A DNA stretch of 36,631 nt, taken from assembly GCA_040401695.1 (NCBI GenBank), contig JBBANY010000016.1, positions 1-36,631 on the forward strand, given 5' to 3'. Of the stretch, positions 7,155 through 15,453 are shown one piece after another (positions within the stretch are counted from its first letter, which is position 1; each line of letters starts with the position of its first letter). Source of the stretch: F1-20-MAGs119 sp040401695. GTDB taxonomy: Bacteria; Actinomycetota; Acidimicrobiia; Acidimicrobiales; Ilumatobacteraceae. The position numbers and the translations under genes were made by a program. The notes under the pieces are model-generated. The model was not told the origin of the DNA and did not search any database. It saw only the letters and a program-made list of their open reading frames with translations.

Positions 7155-7505
7155 CTAGTGCAGCAGCACTTGTGCCGGCAGCCTGGCCTCTTCGAAGAGA
7201 TTCTTCGTCTGCCTGTCGCCGGGCAGGGCCAAGCCCCGTAGCGATGCCGTCGAGCCGAAGGATTCTCTCGCGCGTTCGATGACGGCGGCCGAGTCGGCCG
7301 GGTCGCCCGACAAAGAGTGAAGTACCGCGGCACCGTCGACAACGGTGACCACCGCGCTCGACGAACCGTACGTCAATGTCGTGCTGGTCGATGTCGGGTG
7401 CGTGCGGAGAACAGAGACCAGCCAGCTGTAGGCAGCGATCCCCCGCTGTCCCGTGCGTGACTCGGCGTAAGCGAGAACGATGGAATCGACGGTCGCGCCC
7501 GTCAC
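7155..7505 (-). CDS. Hypothetical 116-aa protein
   Basis: I do not recognise this protein. It begins with GTG at 7503-7505, which shares GTGA with the stop of the upstream gene (4-bp overlap), a pattern repeated across the window. A longer frame extends upstream but would run antiparallel-free through the neighbouring gene in another frame, so the overlap start is preferred. The sequence mixes short helices and strands (SIVLAYAES, SSAVVTVVDGAAVLH, AAVIERARESFG) and has no evident membrane segment or metal motif. It is the last gene of a three-gene set with 7502-7876 and 7892-8503. Confidence 0.6.
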   Translation of the reverse strand: MTGATVDSIVLAYAESRTGQRGIAAYSWLVSVLRTHPTSTSTTLTYGSSSAVVTVVDGAAVLHSLSGDPADSAAVIERARESFGSTASLRGLALPGDRQTKNLFEEARLPAQVLLH

Positions 7506-7876
7506 TGGGCAAGCCTGTTCTTGACGGCCTGGACGACGAGGCGTCGCCGACGATGCGTCTCTTCGAAAGCACCGATTGCGCGCACCGCAGCCACGTCGCA
7601 GTTCTCGATCATGTCGACGACGTCGCCCGAACTGAGCAACGCCCACTGGGCGACGGGCAGAGGCAGACCGACGTACGGATCCTGTTCGACAGCGGGCTCG
7701 GACGGGGTCGGGGAATCCGATACCGGCGCCTGTGGCGCGCCTGACGATCCGCCACGCACCTTGCCCGTCACACCGCGCAGGGCGGTGTCAACCACGACCT
7801 TGCCGATCGCATGGGAATTGCGGACGTGGCGCGCCAGGGCTCGAGCCGCCTTGACGGGATCGGTCGGAATGGTCAT
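7502..7876 (-). CDS. Hypothetical 124-aa protein with a C-terminal helical motif
   Basis: The N-terminal 75 residues are basic and then Pro/Ser-rich. The last 50 (LPVAQWALLSSGDVV, then FEETHRRRRLVVQAV) resemble a short C-terminal helical motif I recall from many actinobacterial proteins of unknown role, where a Ser-x-x-x-Val-Val stretch is followed by a yE..hR.R pattern. Function is unknown. It starts 15 nt after the stop of the acidic protein upstream and overlaps the next gene by 4 bp, so all three are probably one operon. Confidence 0.65.
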   Translation of the reverse strand: MTIPTDPVKAARALARHVRNSHAIGKVVVDTALRGVTGKVRGGSSGAPQAPVSDSPTPSEPAVEQDPYVGLPLPVAQWALLSSGDVVDMIENCDVAAVRAIGAFEETHRRRRLVVQAVKNRLAQ

Positions 7877-7891
7877 CGCAAACGCAGGATG

Positions 7892-8503
7892 TCAGCGGGC
7901 GAAGATCGGACAGTCGTCGTCGCCAACGGGACAGTTCGGCGCGGCGCGCCGCACGAGAAGGAAGCACGACGTGCACATCTCTTCATCTGCGCGACGCGGC
8001 TGCAGTGCGTCGCCATCGGTGGACCTGTCTTCGACTTCCTGCTCTTCGTCATCCTCGTTGGGCTGGTCTTCGGCCGCAACAAGGCGATCCTTCAGAATCG
8101 TGTCGAGATCGGCCTCGACGTCGTCGGGGGTCGTCAGGTCTTCGTCGTCTTCGTCTTCGGCTGCACGTCGAGCGACGGGAACAACCTCGTCCTCTTCCTC
8201 CTCGGCGTCCTCGACGAATGCCTCGTCATCGTCGAACTCGTCGCCTTCAGCTTCGAAACCCTCTTCGTCGAGCTCTTCCGGGTCGATTTCATCCGCATCG
8301 AGGTCGATCTCTTCTTCGACGATGTCCTCAACGTCGTCATCGGCGCCGTCGACGGGACCAGTGACAAGATCGTCGTCGATGTCGTCGCCCTTCGCGGACG
8401 CCTTTGGTGACTTCTTGCTCGAGTTCGACTTGCCGGCGGATGACTTGCCTGCTGCGGCCTTCTTGGGGGCCGCGCTCTTGGGCTTGGCCTTCTTGCTTGC
8501 CAT
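7892..8503 (-). CDS. Lys-rich/acidic protein with C-terminal Cys cluster (DUF4193-like)
   Basis: The product, about 203 aa from the preferred ATG at 8501-8503, has three zones. The first 40 residues are Lys/Ala/Ser-rich, like tails of histone H1 or HupB (KAKPKSAAPKKAAAGKSS). A long, strongly acidic stretch of Asp and Glu follows. The last 30 residues carry cysteines: EEMCTSCFLLVRR and then NCPVGDDDCPIF. The CxxCFLV-type ending resembles DUF4193 proteins of Actinobacteria, a zinc-ribbon-like group of unknown function. An in-frame ATG 21 nt upstream exists, but an AAAGG sequence is placed for the internal start. Charge segregation suggests a disordered body. Confidence 0.7.
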   Translation of the reverse strand: MASKKAKPKSAAPKKAAAGKSSAGKSNSSKKSPKASAKGDDIDDDLVTGPVDGADDDVEDIVEEEIDLDADEIDPEELDEEGFEAEGDEFDDDEAFVEDAEEEEDEVVPVARRAAEDEDDEDLTTPDDVEADLDTILKDRLVAAEDQPNEDDEEQEVEDRSTDGDALQPRRADEEMCTSCFLLVRRAAPNCPVGDDDCPIFAR

Positions 8504-8553
8504 GAACAGGAAACCTTTCTTCAAAACTCTCGTCGGGACCGATCCGCGCGGGG

Positions 8554-8559
8554 ATAATA
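8554..8559 (-). promoter_or_regulatory. Possible -10 box TATTAT upstream of the acidic protein
   Basis: TATTAT on the minus strand lies about 50 nt before the start at 8503, in the 158-bp gap between the ThyX-like gene and the acidic-protein gene. No clear -35 accompanies it at 17 bp. Confidence 0.35.
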
Positions 8560-8661
8560 GGCATATCGGGCCCTCTCAGGCGCGCACCATAGAGGCTCAC
8601 GAGCCCCTCCGTGCAAATCCGAGGAATTTGTCGTCGTGCAGGCTCGTCGTGTCGGCTGCCG

Positions 8662-10269
8662 CTAGGACTTGTTGCGACGCGATTCGGCCCGACGTTCGGC
8701 TTCGAGACGCTCCAGTTCGGGTGCCTCGGTGGTGATATGTGTCATTGCGTCAGCGATGGCTTTGTGGCCGGCTCGATCGCGAATCAGGCGGTGCATGTCG
8801 AGAGCAACCTTGCGGTACGCGGGATGGCCCTGGGGGCTCGAGCGCAATTCGAGCATGTGGATCGCCTCGCGGGCGTTGAACTGCATCACATACCTGATGC
8901 GATAGGCCATGGACACCGCATAAGGAGCCTGGGCCGGATATTCCACGGCGAGTGCGTCGTACAAGGCTGCGCTGCGTTGCATCACCTCATCGAAAACACC
9001 CGCTTGTCCGGCGTCGTCGACGAGTTCGGGCCGCACGTAGCCATGATTCGGGGTGAGCGGCTGCCATTCGATCGTGAGCAGACGGTGGCGTTGCAGGTCG
9101 CGGAACGCCCCGTAATCGGAGAGTACGTCGAATCGGTAGTCGGTGCGTTCGAAGGCGCGCCCGGGGCGATGCCGGCGATTGGTTCGGTCCCCCACGTAGG
9201 CCCTGATGAGTGCGACTTTTTCCTCGTGTGACATGCGTTCGATTCGGCGTGCAATGTCGGCTTCGCTGCGGTTCGTGTGCGAGTAGCAGATCGCAGCGAG
9301 CAGCTTGTCTTCGCCATCGGGATCAAAATCGGTGAGCGTCACCGACTCCGTGCCCGAGTCGTCGACCTCGTCGTCGTCGAAGAGCGCGCGAACCGCGAGA
9401 TCGGTTTCGGTCGCGGTGTCGACGAGGTACTGCGACCACCTCCCGCCACGGTCGGGTTGGTCGACACGACGCAGGAAGCTGGGAATCACCTTGCGCAGTT
9501 CAGTGAGCATCAGATCCGCGTAGAGGCGAGCCTCGGGAAGAGAACTCGAACGCATGCGCAACAGCAGACCTTCGAAGGCCTGACCACTTCCGTAGATGCC
9601 GACGTTCGACAAGGCCGCCGCCGGAAGGGCGCCGCGCACGGCGTCGAGGGCTTTCGCCCGGGTTGCCTGTCGGTAGACGAAGTCGCTGTCCTTTGGGCCC
9701 TGCGGAACGACGCGGCGCACGTGGTCGGTCAGCGACTCGACCAGGGCGCTGTACGAGTCGAACATCCGGTCCATGTCGCCCACGTAACGCGTTCCGAACT
9801 TGCCCGTGAGAACGTCGGGATCGCGGAAATAGCGGTAACGACCGCCAAGGCGTACGTCGTAGGAGATGTACCGCGTGCTCTGCTCGAGGTAGCTCATGAG
9901 CCGGCCCCACTCGAGGATCTTCGTGAGTATGTTCGATGCCTGCTCACAGGCAAGGTGAACGCCACCCAACTGTGCCACCGAATCGTCGCCGTACTCGACG
10001 AACACCTTTTCGTAGAGATCCTCGGCTCGCGAGACGCCGACGGTCGCATCGAAGGTTTGGTCGCCTCGGATGTCGAGCTCTCCGACGAACTCGTCGAGGA
10101 AGAGGCGCCGCAAACTCTTTGCACTGCGGCTGTAGCGCGCGAAGAGGGCCCCCTTCACGACTTCGGGCAAGTTGACGAGGGCGAAAACGGGTGAGTCGAG
10201 GTTCGTGAAGTAGCGACGCAGGATGTCGGCCTCGGTTGGACTGAACTCCTCGGGCACGTACACCGTCAC
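8662..10269 (-). CDS. Tandem ThyX-like protein (flavin-dependent thymidylate synthase family)
   Basis: At about 535 aa the protein is roughly twice a ThyX subunit and reads as two related halves. ThyX makes dTMP with FAD and methylenetetrahydrofolate and carries the motif RHR-x7-S followed by xRY. In the N half this place reads WGR-LMSYLEQ-S-TRY: the Ser and RY remain but RHR is lost. In the C half it reads RHR-LLTIEWQ-P: RHR is intact but the Ser is lost. Each half thus keeps what the other lacks. Whether it makes dTMP is open. Starts at TTG 10278 and GTG 10269 are possible; TAGAGT at 10278-10283 favours GTG. I judge the family assignment good and the activity uncertain. Confidence 0.72.
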   Translation of the reverse strand: MTVYVPEEFSPTEADILRRYFTNLDSPVFALVNLPEVVKGALFARYSRSAKSLRRLFLDEFVGELDIRGDQTFDATVGVSRAEDLYEKVFVEYGDDSVAQLGGVHLACEQASNILTKILEWGRLMSYLEQSTRYISYDVRLGGRYRYFRDPDVLTGKFGTRYVGDMDRMFDSYSALVESLTDHVRRVVPQGPKDSDFVYRQATRAKALDAVRGALPAAALSNVGIYGSGQAFEGLLLRMRSSSLPEARLYADLMLTELRKVIPSFLRRVDQPDRGGRWSQYLVDTATETDLAVRALFDDDEVDDSGTESVTLTDFDPDGEDKLLAAICYSHTNRSEADIARRIERMSHEEKVALIRAYVGDRTNRRHRPGRAFERTDYRFDVLSDYGAFRDLQRHRLLTIEWQPLTPNHGYVRPELVDDAGQAGVFDEVMQRSAALYDALAVEYPAQAPYAVSMAYRIRYVMQFNAREAIHMLELRSSPQGHPAYRKVALDMHRLIRDRAGHKAIADAMTHITTEAPELERLEAERRAESRRNKS

Positions 10270-10320
10270 GGCGTCCAACTCTAGAAGTCCCGACCCCGCG
10301 GGGCAGGGATCCGAAAAGGG

Positions 10321-11523
10321 TCAAAGAACCCCGTCGGGCAGGCCACCAATCGCGGCAAATTCCGCGGCGATCGACTCTCGTAACTGCCGGTTTGCCCACA
10401 CGTCGAGGGACGTCAGGGCGAGAACCTTGGCACCGTCGATCGCGGCACGGTCGCCCTCTTCCCCACCCGCGTAGTCGGCAAAACGCGCCGTGTGGATGGG
10501 AACACCGCGAGGTGCCACCTGAATCATCGGGTGTATGGACGGTGCGAGGTAGCTCACGTTGCCCATGTCGGTCGATCCGACGACCATGCTGTTCGGGGAC
10601 GGGGCGACGAAGTCACGACCAACTTCGCGGCCGTTGGCGACGTAGGCGGTCAACAGCGCGGTCGAATCGCGCACGTCTGCATACGCGTGATCCTCCCATT
10701 GGATGTCGACCTCGCATCCGGTGGCCTGTGCCGCGCCCCTGAAACATTGTTCGACGCGTTGCTTCAGGGGCTTCAACGTTTCGAGTGTGTCGGAACGTAC
10801 GTACCAGTTCATTGCCGCGTACTTGGGGACGATGTTCGGCTTGTCGCCCCCGTGGGTGAAGATGCCATGCACCCGTTCGGTCGGTCTGATGTGCTGTCGC
10901 AATGCCGCGATGGAGTTGTAGGCCAGAACTGCGCCGTCGAGGGCGTTTCGGCCCATGTGGGGAGCCGCAGCGGCGTGCGCCTCGCTGCCGTGGAAATGGG
11001 CGCAACATTCATGAATCGCAATGGCGCGCATCGAGGTGATGTCGACGTCGGCGGGGTGCACCATCATCGCCGCGTCGAGGCCCCGGAAGGCTCCGTTGCG
11101 GGCCATCGCGATCTTTCCACCGCCACCCTCTTCGGCCGGCGTGCCGTAAACCTCGAGTAGTCCCCCTGCCGAACCCATGAACGGCGCCAGACCGAGCGAT
11201 GCGCCGAGCCCGGCGGCCGCAATGACGTTGTGGCCGCACGCGTGCCCGATCTCGGGCAGCGCGTCGTATTCGAGAACGATGGCGACACGGGGACCGCTCG
11301 TATCGCCCTTGGAGGTGTGGAATGCGGTATCGACTCCGAATGCGGACCTTGTGACCGACGAGAAACCCGCACCGAGTGCGTCGGTGAGGACGTCGTGTGC
11401 GTAGGTCTCTTCGTAGTTGAGTTCGGGGTGGGCGTGGATGTCGCGGCTGATTTCGACGAGCAGCGGTGCGAGTCGGTCGATCTCAGCGACGACGTCGCGC
11501 TTCATCTCTGCGAGATCGCTCAT
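10321..11523 (-). CDS. M20-family amidohydrolase (AbgB/aminoacylase-like)
   Basis: The 400-aa protein is a zinc-dependent peptidase-family hydrolase that cleaves amide bonds of N-acyl amino acids or aminobenzoyl-glutamate-like compounds. Seen directly: the HPELNYEET start (32-40), the metal site EYDALPEIGHACGHN (85-99), the catalytic pair Glu131-Glu132 in TPAEEGGGGK, and a dimerisation-domain stretch GSEAHAAAAPHMGRNALD. This set fits subfamily M20D. No signal peptide is seen, so it should be cytosolic. It starts 20 nt after the end of the upstream tat/helY operon and has its own -10 hexamer in that gap. Confidence 0.87.
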   Translation of the reverse strand: MSDLAEMKRDVVAEIDRLAPLLVEISRDIHAHPELNYEETYAHDVLTDALGAGFSSVTRSAFGVDTAFHTSKGDTSGPRVAIVLEYDALPEIGHACGHNVIAAAGLGASLGLAPFMGSAGGLLEVYGTPAEEGGGGKIAMARNGAFRGLDAAMMVHPADVDITSMRAIAIHECCAHFHGSEAHAAAAPHMGRNALDGAVLAYNSIAALRQHIRPTERVHGIFTHGGDKPNIVPKYAAMNWYVRSDTLETLKPLKQRVEQCFRGAAQATGCEVDIQWEDHAYADVRDSTALLTAYVANGREVGRDFVAPSPNSMVVGSTDMGNVSYLAPSIHPMIQVAPRGVPIHTARFADYAGGEEGDRAAIDGAKVLALTSLDVWANRQLRESIAAEFAAIGGLPDGVL

Positions 11524-11529
11524 GGCCCG

Positions 11530-11535
11530 ACTCTA
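11530..11535 (-). promoter_or_regulatory. -10 hexamer TAGAGT, leaderless start of the M20 gene
   Basis: TAGAGT on the minus strand is followed by CGGGCC and then the ATG at 11521-11523, the recurring 6-nt spacing. It lies in the 20-bp gap after the preceding gene. Confidence 0.55.
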
Positions 11536-11543
11536 GTCATCAC

Positions 11544-12104
11544 TCACGAGACGGGAATGTGGGTGACCGTCGCGTCGGGCCGGATGGTCGAGGTCAATTC
11601 GACGACTGCCTTGATCGGTTCGGACGATTCGAAACGAACCGTGACCGGACGCACGAACGACCGCGACAGACCGGGGCCCGTGCCGACGCCGACGAGAGGA
11701 TGCGGAAGGTGTGTCTCGCTGTGTGTTCTGCGGCGAAACGCCAAGCGCTGCCGCAAGGACATCGCAGGTTGGACGGCCAGCCAGTCGAGGCGACCGTCGT
11801 TCGGGTGGGCCCGCGAGAAGAGGCGTCGCCCATCGACGAACGACGTGGACGAGACGATGCAGTACTCGCCGCGGAGCAGACTCCCCGCCACGAGCCAACT
11901 GGCGATGGTGCGTTCGTGGCGCCGGCCCGCCGAATCGACCGCCACCACATCGATGAGATCGAGTGGCAGTCGCAGCCATGGTCCCGGGTGGTTCGTAGCC
12001 GCTCCCGCCAACCCGAGTTCGCGAGCCAGGTCTCCGGTCGCGACCAACCCGTCGACGCGGGTCTGCACGAGCTCGCCCCAGTTCGCACCCTTCTCGATCG
12101 TCAC
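11544..12104 (-). CDS. Protein resembling the C-terminal domain of YegS-type lipid kinases
   Basis: The 186-aa protein lacks the GGDGT kinase motif but contains the pattern RAHPNDGRLDWLAV, then MSLRQRLAFRRRT and HLPHPLV. This resembles the C-terminal beta-sandwich domain of diacylglycerol/sphingosine kinases of the YegS family, where HPNDG-LD and THLPHP recur. It could be a stand-alone lipid-binding domain or a remnant; the similarity is from memory and not strong enough for a functional name. It starts with GTG at 12102-12104, sharing GTGA with the helY stop, and ends the tatB-tatC-helY operon. Confidence 0.6.
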   Translation of the reverse strand: MTIEKGANWGELVQTRVDGLVATGDLARELGLAGAATNHPGPWLRLPLDLIDVVAVDSAGRRHERTIASWLVAGSLLRGEYCIVSSTSFVDGRRLFSRAHPNDGRLDWLAVQPAMSLRQRLAFRRRTHSETHLPHPLVGVGTGPGLSRSFVRPVTVRFESSEPIKAVVELTSTIRPDATVTHIPVS

Positions 12105-14662
12105 GGCCCTGTGTCTCCCTGGACGACCTCACTGCCCACGACCAGTCCACGGAACATCGACTTGGCGGCACGGGCCGCGTTGTTCGCAAGGATCGGGTTG
12201 GGGGTCGTGCGTTCGATTTGGCGCAAGAGGTCCACGAGTTGTCGAATCATGCGGACGAAATCGCCTGCCCCCATGTCCGGCACGACGTCGAGAATGCGAT
12301 CGAGCGAACCGCCCGAGGCCCATACCGAAGCCGCTCTCGCAAAGCCATTGTCAGGGAACCGATGCGTCGGCAACCCCGCCGCCTCCTCGGCATCGCGTAT
12401 CTCGATGCTGAGGTCTTCGAGTGCGTCGATCGCGCGTTTGACCGCGTCGGAGGGGTACGGGTGGTCGACGTCATCCGAGGAGCGACGTTCGTAAACGAGC
12501 GCCGACACGGCGCCCGCAAGATCGGGTAGGGACAAATCATCGAAAATGACGCGCTCGACGGCCTCAGCAACGAGCATGTCGCACTCGTGGAAGACGCCGG
12601 CGAGAATCGACCCGGCCGGGGTGAGGGACCAACCCTCGATGAAACCCCGGTCCCGCAACAGCGCCAGAACCCGGTCGAAGGTCGCGGCAACCGAGCGGGA
12701 CTCTGCGGCAAGTTCGCCTTCGATCCGCTCGATGTCGCGGCGGATGCGGTCGGCGTTGTCCGCGTGGCGCATCCGCTCGCGCAAGTGCGGGTCGCCGGTG
12801 ATGGCCTCGTCCGACGCAGTATCAGGGTCGTCCTTCGGTGTCCTGTGACGGAAATTCGCCAGCCGCTGTGCGAGGGTCTTCACGTCGACCGGATTCCATG
12901 TGGAGAAGTCCTCGGGAATCTCGATTCGACCGACGTGACGTGGTGTCGCATCGAAGTCATCGAGAAGCACTCCACGTACGCCTTGACGCCTGTCGAGGAC
13001 GGTCACCTTCAGTCCGCGTTTGCGGGCGGCGGTGGCGACAACGAGAAATTGTTCCTCTCTGCCGTCGGCCATGCCGGCGATGACGTCGCCCGGCGTCAGG
13101 TTGTCCCAGAGGACTCTGTCGTTCGCCGCCCTCGTGGGGGCATCGAGACCGACGCCCTTCTGTCGGCGGTAGGCCCAAATGTCGCCAAAGGGGCTCTCCG
13201 CTCGTGCGATGGCGCTCTCCATGGCTTCGCGTCGACGTTCGAGACGGGATTGCATCGCGACGACCGTCGAGTTCGACTGGAACTGGGCAAACGAAAGATT
13301 CAGCAGGTGCCTCACCTCGCGCTCGGCATGGGTGCGCACGAGGTTCACTGTCATGTTGTAGGTCGGCCTGAAAGCCGACGTCAGCATGAACGTCTTGTTG
13401 GTCGCGTACCGGGCGACCTCGTCGAGCGAGACGAACGGGCTCCACACGGTCACGGCGTGACCCACGGTGTCGATACCGCGACGACCCGCACGGCCGGTGA
13501 GCTGGGTGAAGTCCGAGGGCTTCAACGGAACGTGGCGCTCGCCCGTGTACCTGGTCAGTTTGTCGATGACCACCGTACGAGCCGGCATGTTGATTCCGAC
13601 CGCCAGTGTCTCGGTCGCGAACACGACCTTGATGAGGCCCGTAGTGAACGCTTCCTCGACCATTTCCTTGAAGGCGGGCACCAACCCGGCATGGTGCGGA
13701 GCCACACCGGAAGAGACCAGATCCACGAACCCGTCGAAGTCGAGCGCGCGGCGCTCTTCGTCCGACAGTCGGGCGCCGTGGCGGTCGGCGATCTCGCGGA
13801 TGCGGCGGGCCTCGGCGCCCGTGACGAACGACAGCGCGTTGCGCCGACACGCCTTTGCCGCATCGTCACATTGGTTGCGGCTGAAGATGAAATAGATCGC
13901 CGGCAACAATCCCTGGACCTGGAGTTCCTCGATGATCTCGGTTCGTCCGGGTGGCCCGACCCGCGAATCGCGGTCCCGTCGCCGCTTGTCACCCCGGGTG
14001 TGCTGGCCGTTGCCGGCAAGGACCCGTTTCAGCTTGTCGTTCACTCGTGCGCCGTCCAAAGTAGGCATCACGCGTGTCATGCCGGTGGCCTTGTCGTAGA
14101 ACGCATGGTGATGCTCGAGCGGGACGGGACGACGCGTTTCGACGATTGCCCGGGTGTCGCCGCGAACGGTCGTCAGCCACGCTGCCACCTCGTCCGCATT
14201 CGACACCGTCGCCGACAGGCAGACCAGGGACACCTCGAGAGGCAGGTGGATGATGACCTCTTCCCACACGGGGCCGCGGTATTCGTCCTGGAGAAAATGC
14301 ACCTCGTCGAGCACGACGTAGGCAAGATCGGCGAGGGCGTCCGAACGCGCGTAGATCATGTTGCGCAGAACCTCGGTCGTCATGACGAGAATCGATGCGT
14401 CGGGGTTGATGCTCGTGTCGCCGGTCAGAAGCCCGACTCGCTGTTCTCCGAACAAGCGCTGGAAGTCGCGAAACTTCTGGTTCGACAGTGCCTTGATCGG
14501 TGCCGTGTAGAACGCACGCTTGTCCGTCTTCAGGGCAGTTTCGATGGCGTGCTCGGCGATGTATGTCTTGCCCGAGCCGGTCGGGGCCGCGACGAGCACC
14601 GACGCGCCTTCATCGAGGGCGCTGCACGCTGCCTGTTGGAAGGGGTCGGGTGAAAAGCTCAC
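12101..14662 (-). CDS. helY: Ski2/Mtr4-like DEVH-box helicase (HelY-type)
   Basis: The 853-aa protein is an ATP-dependent RNA helicase-like enzyme of the Ski2 family, whose role in Actinobacteria is not settled. Walker A is APTGSGKT (26-33). The DEVH box is at 119-122 (LDEVHFLQDEYRG), SAT is at 150-152, and motif VI is QLTGRAGRRGID. A long middle arch-like region and a helical C-terminal DSHCT-like domain follow. A longer frame extends upstream across tatC, but the GTG at 14660-14662 is preferred. It shares GTGA with the tatC stop and places FSPDPFQ at the usual distance from Walker A. The link to tatC is as in Mycobacterium. Confidence 0.88.
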   Translation of the reverse strand: MSFSPDPFQQAACSALDEGASVLVAAPTGSGKTYIAEHAIETALKTDKRAFYTAPIKALSNQKFRDFQRLFGEQRVGLLTGDTSINPDASILVMTTEVLRNMIYARSDALADLAYVVLDEVHFLQDEYRGPVWEEVIIHLPLEVSLVCLSATVSNADEVAAWLTTVRGDTRAIVETRRPVPLEHHHAFYDKATGMTRVMPTLDGARVNDKLKRVLAGNGQHTRGDKRRRDRDSRVGPPGRTEIIEELQVQGLLPAIYFIFSRNQCDDAAKACRRNALSFVTGAEARRIREIADRHGARLSDEERRALDFDGFVDLVSSGVAPHHAGLVPAFKEMVEEAFTTGLIKVVFATETLAVGINMPARTVVIDKLTRYTGERHVPLKPSDFTQLTGRAGRRGIDTVGHAVTVWSPFVSLDEVARYATNKTFMLTSAFRPTYNMTVNLVRTHAEREVRHLLNLSFAQFQSNSTVVAMQSRLERRREAMESAIARAESPFGDIWAYRRQKGVGLDAPTRAANDRVLWDNLTPGDVIAGMADGREEQFLVVATAARKRGLKVTVLDRRQGVRGVLLDDFDATPRHVGRIEIPEDFSTWNPVDVKTLAQRLANFRHRTPKDDPDTASDEAITGDPHLRERMRHADNADRIRRDIERIEGELAAESRSVAATFDRVLALLRDRGFIEGWSLTPAGSILAGVFHECDMLVAEAVERVIFDDLSLPDLAGAVSALVYERRSSDDVDHPYPSDAVKRAIDALEDLSIEIRDAEEAAGLPTHRFPDNGFARAASVWASGGSLDRILDVVPDMGAGDFVRMIRQLVDLLRQIERTTPNPILANNAARAAKSMFRGLVVGSEVVQGDTGP

Positions 14663-15453
14663 GACACCGCACGCGCGCGTCGACGTCTGCGCCATGCGAC
14701 GGCATATCCGATACCGACGGAGAGACCGTAGAGGACACACATCGGAAGGGACAGCGCGAAGAGTGAAACAGGGTCCCCCGAGGGTGTGATGACCGCGGCC
14801 GTGAGGAAGATCAGCATGATCGCCCAACGCCATTGCATCACGAGCTGGCGTGGCGTGATGACTTCCACCAGCTGCAGGAACACGAGGAGTACGGGAAAAA
14901 GAAAGCCGATACCAAAGGCGAGAACCATGAGAAAGACGAGGTTCACGTACTTTGTGATTTGATAGGCCTGTTCCACATCGGTCCCCGACCAACTGATGAG
15001 GAATTCGAGGGCTTTGTCGAGCGTCCAGTACGCGATGTATCCCCCGAGAGCGAAGAGCACGACGCTCGACACGACGAATCCGACCGCATATTTCTTTTCC
15101 TTGCGGTGCAGCGCAGGGGCGACAAAGCGCCATATCTGCCACATGATGACGGGGAGGGCGAGAATCAGGCCGCCGTAGACGGAGATGCGCATGCGTGCGG
15201 CGAGTCCGTCGAGCGGCCCGAGCCCGTAGAGCGTGCCGTCGCAGGCGAAGTCGGGGCGCTCCTCACACAGATTGCGGTAGGGCTTGGTGAGGAAACGCAG
15301 CAGGGGTTCGTACTGCAGCAAGACAAGGATCATCCCGATCGCAACCGCAAGCAGCGACCTGATGATGCGATAACGCAGTTCGCTCAGATGTTCCGTGAGC
15401 GTTGCTTCATCGTCGGGTCTGCGGACCCGGCGCTTTTTACTGCGCAGTGCCAT
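14659..15453 (-). CDS. tatC: Sec-independent (Tat) translocase subunit TatC
   Basis: TatC is the signal-peptide receptor of the twin-arginine system that exports folded proteins. The 264-aa protein has the N-terminal signature LTEHLSELRYRI (residues 19-30) and six membrane segments, including LLAVAIGMILVLLQ, ISVYGGLILALPVIMWQIW and FLTAAVITPSGDPVSLFAL. The conserved loop FVAPALHRKEKKY lies between them. The basic N-terminus and C-terminus (RRRRRARAVS) fit cytosolic ends. The start overlaps the tatB-like gene by 17 bp and the stop overlaps helY by 4 bp, so expression is tightly coupled. Confidence 0.95.
   Translation of the reverse strand: MALRSKKRRVRRPDDEATLTEHLSELRYRIIRSLLAVAIGMILVLLQYEPLLRFLTKPYRNLCEERPDFACDGTLYGLGPLDGLAARMRISVYGGLILALPVIMWQIWRFVAPALHRKEKKYAVGFVVSSVVLFALGGYIAYWTLDKALEFLISWSGTDVEQAYQITKYVNLVFLMVLAFGIGFLFPVLLVFLQLVEVITPRQLVMQWRWAIMLIFLTAAVITPSGDPVSLFALSLPMCVLYGLSVGIGYAVAWRRRRRARAVS

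Noticed and set aside
10282..10310. CCCCGCGGGG palindrome after the M20 gene as a terminator
   Set aside because: The perfect palindrome leaves no loop and there is no U-run, so evidence is too thin.
12587..14653. Long open frame of 688 codons on the plus strand opposite helY
   Set aside because: It mirrors helY codons in a GC-rich gene, shows no protein motifs, and helY has all helicase motifs on the other strand.
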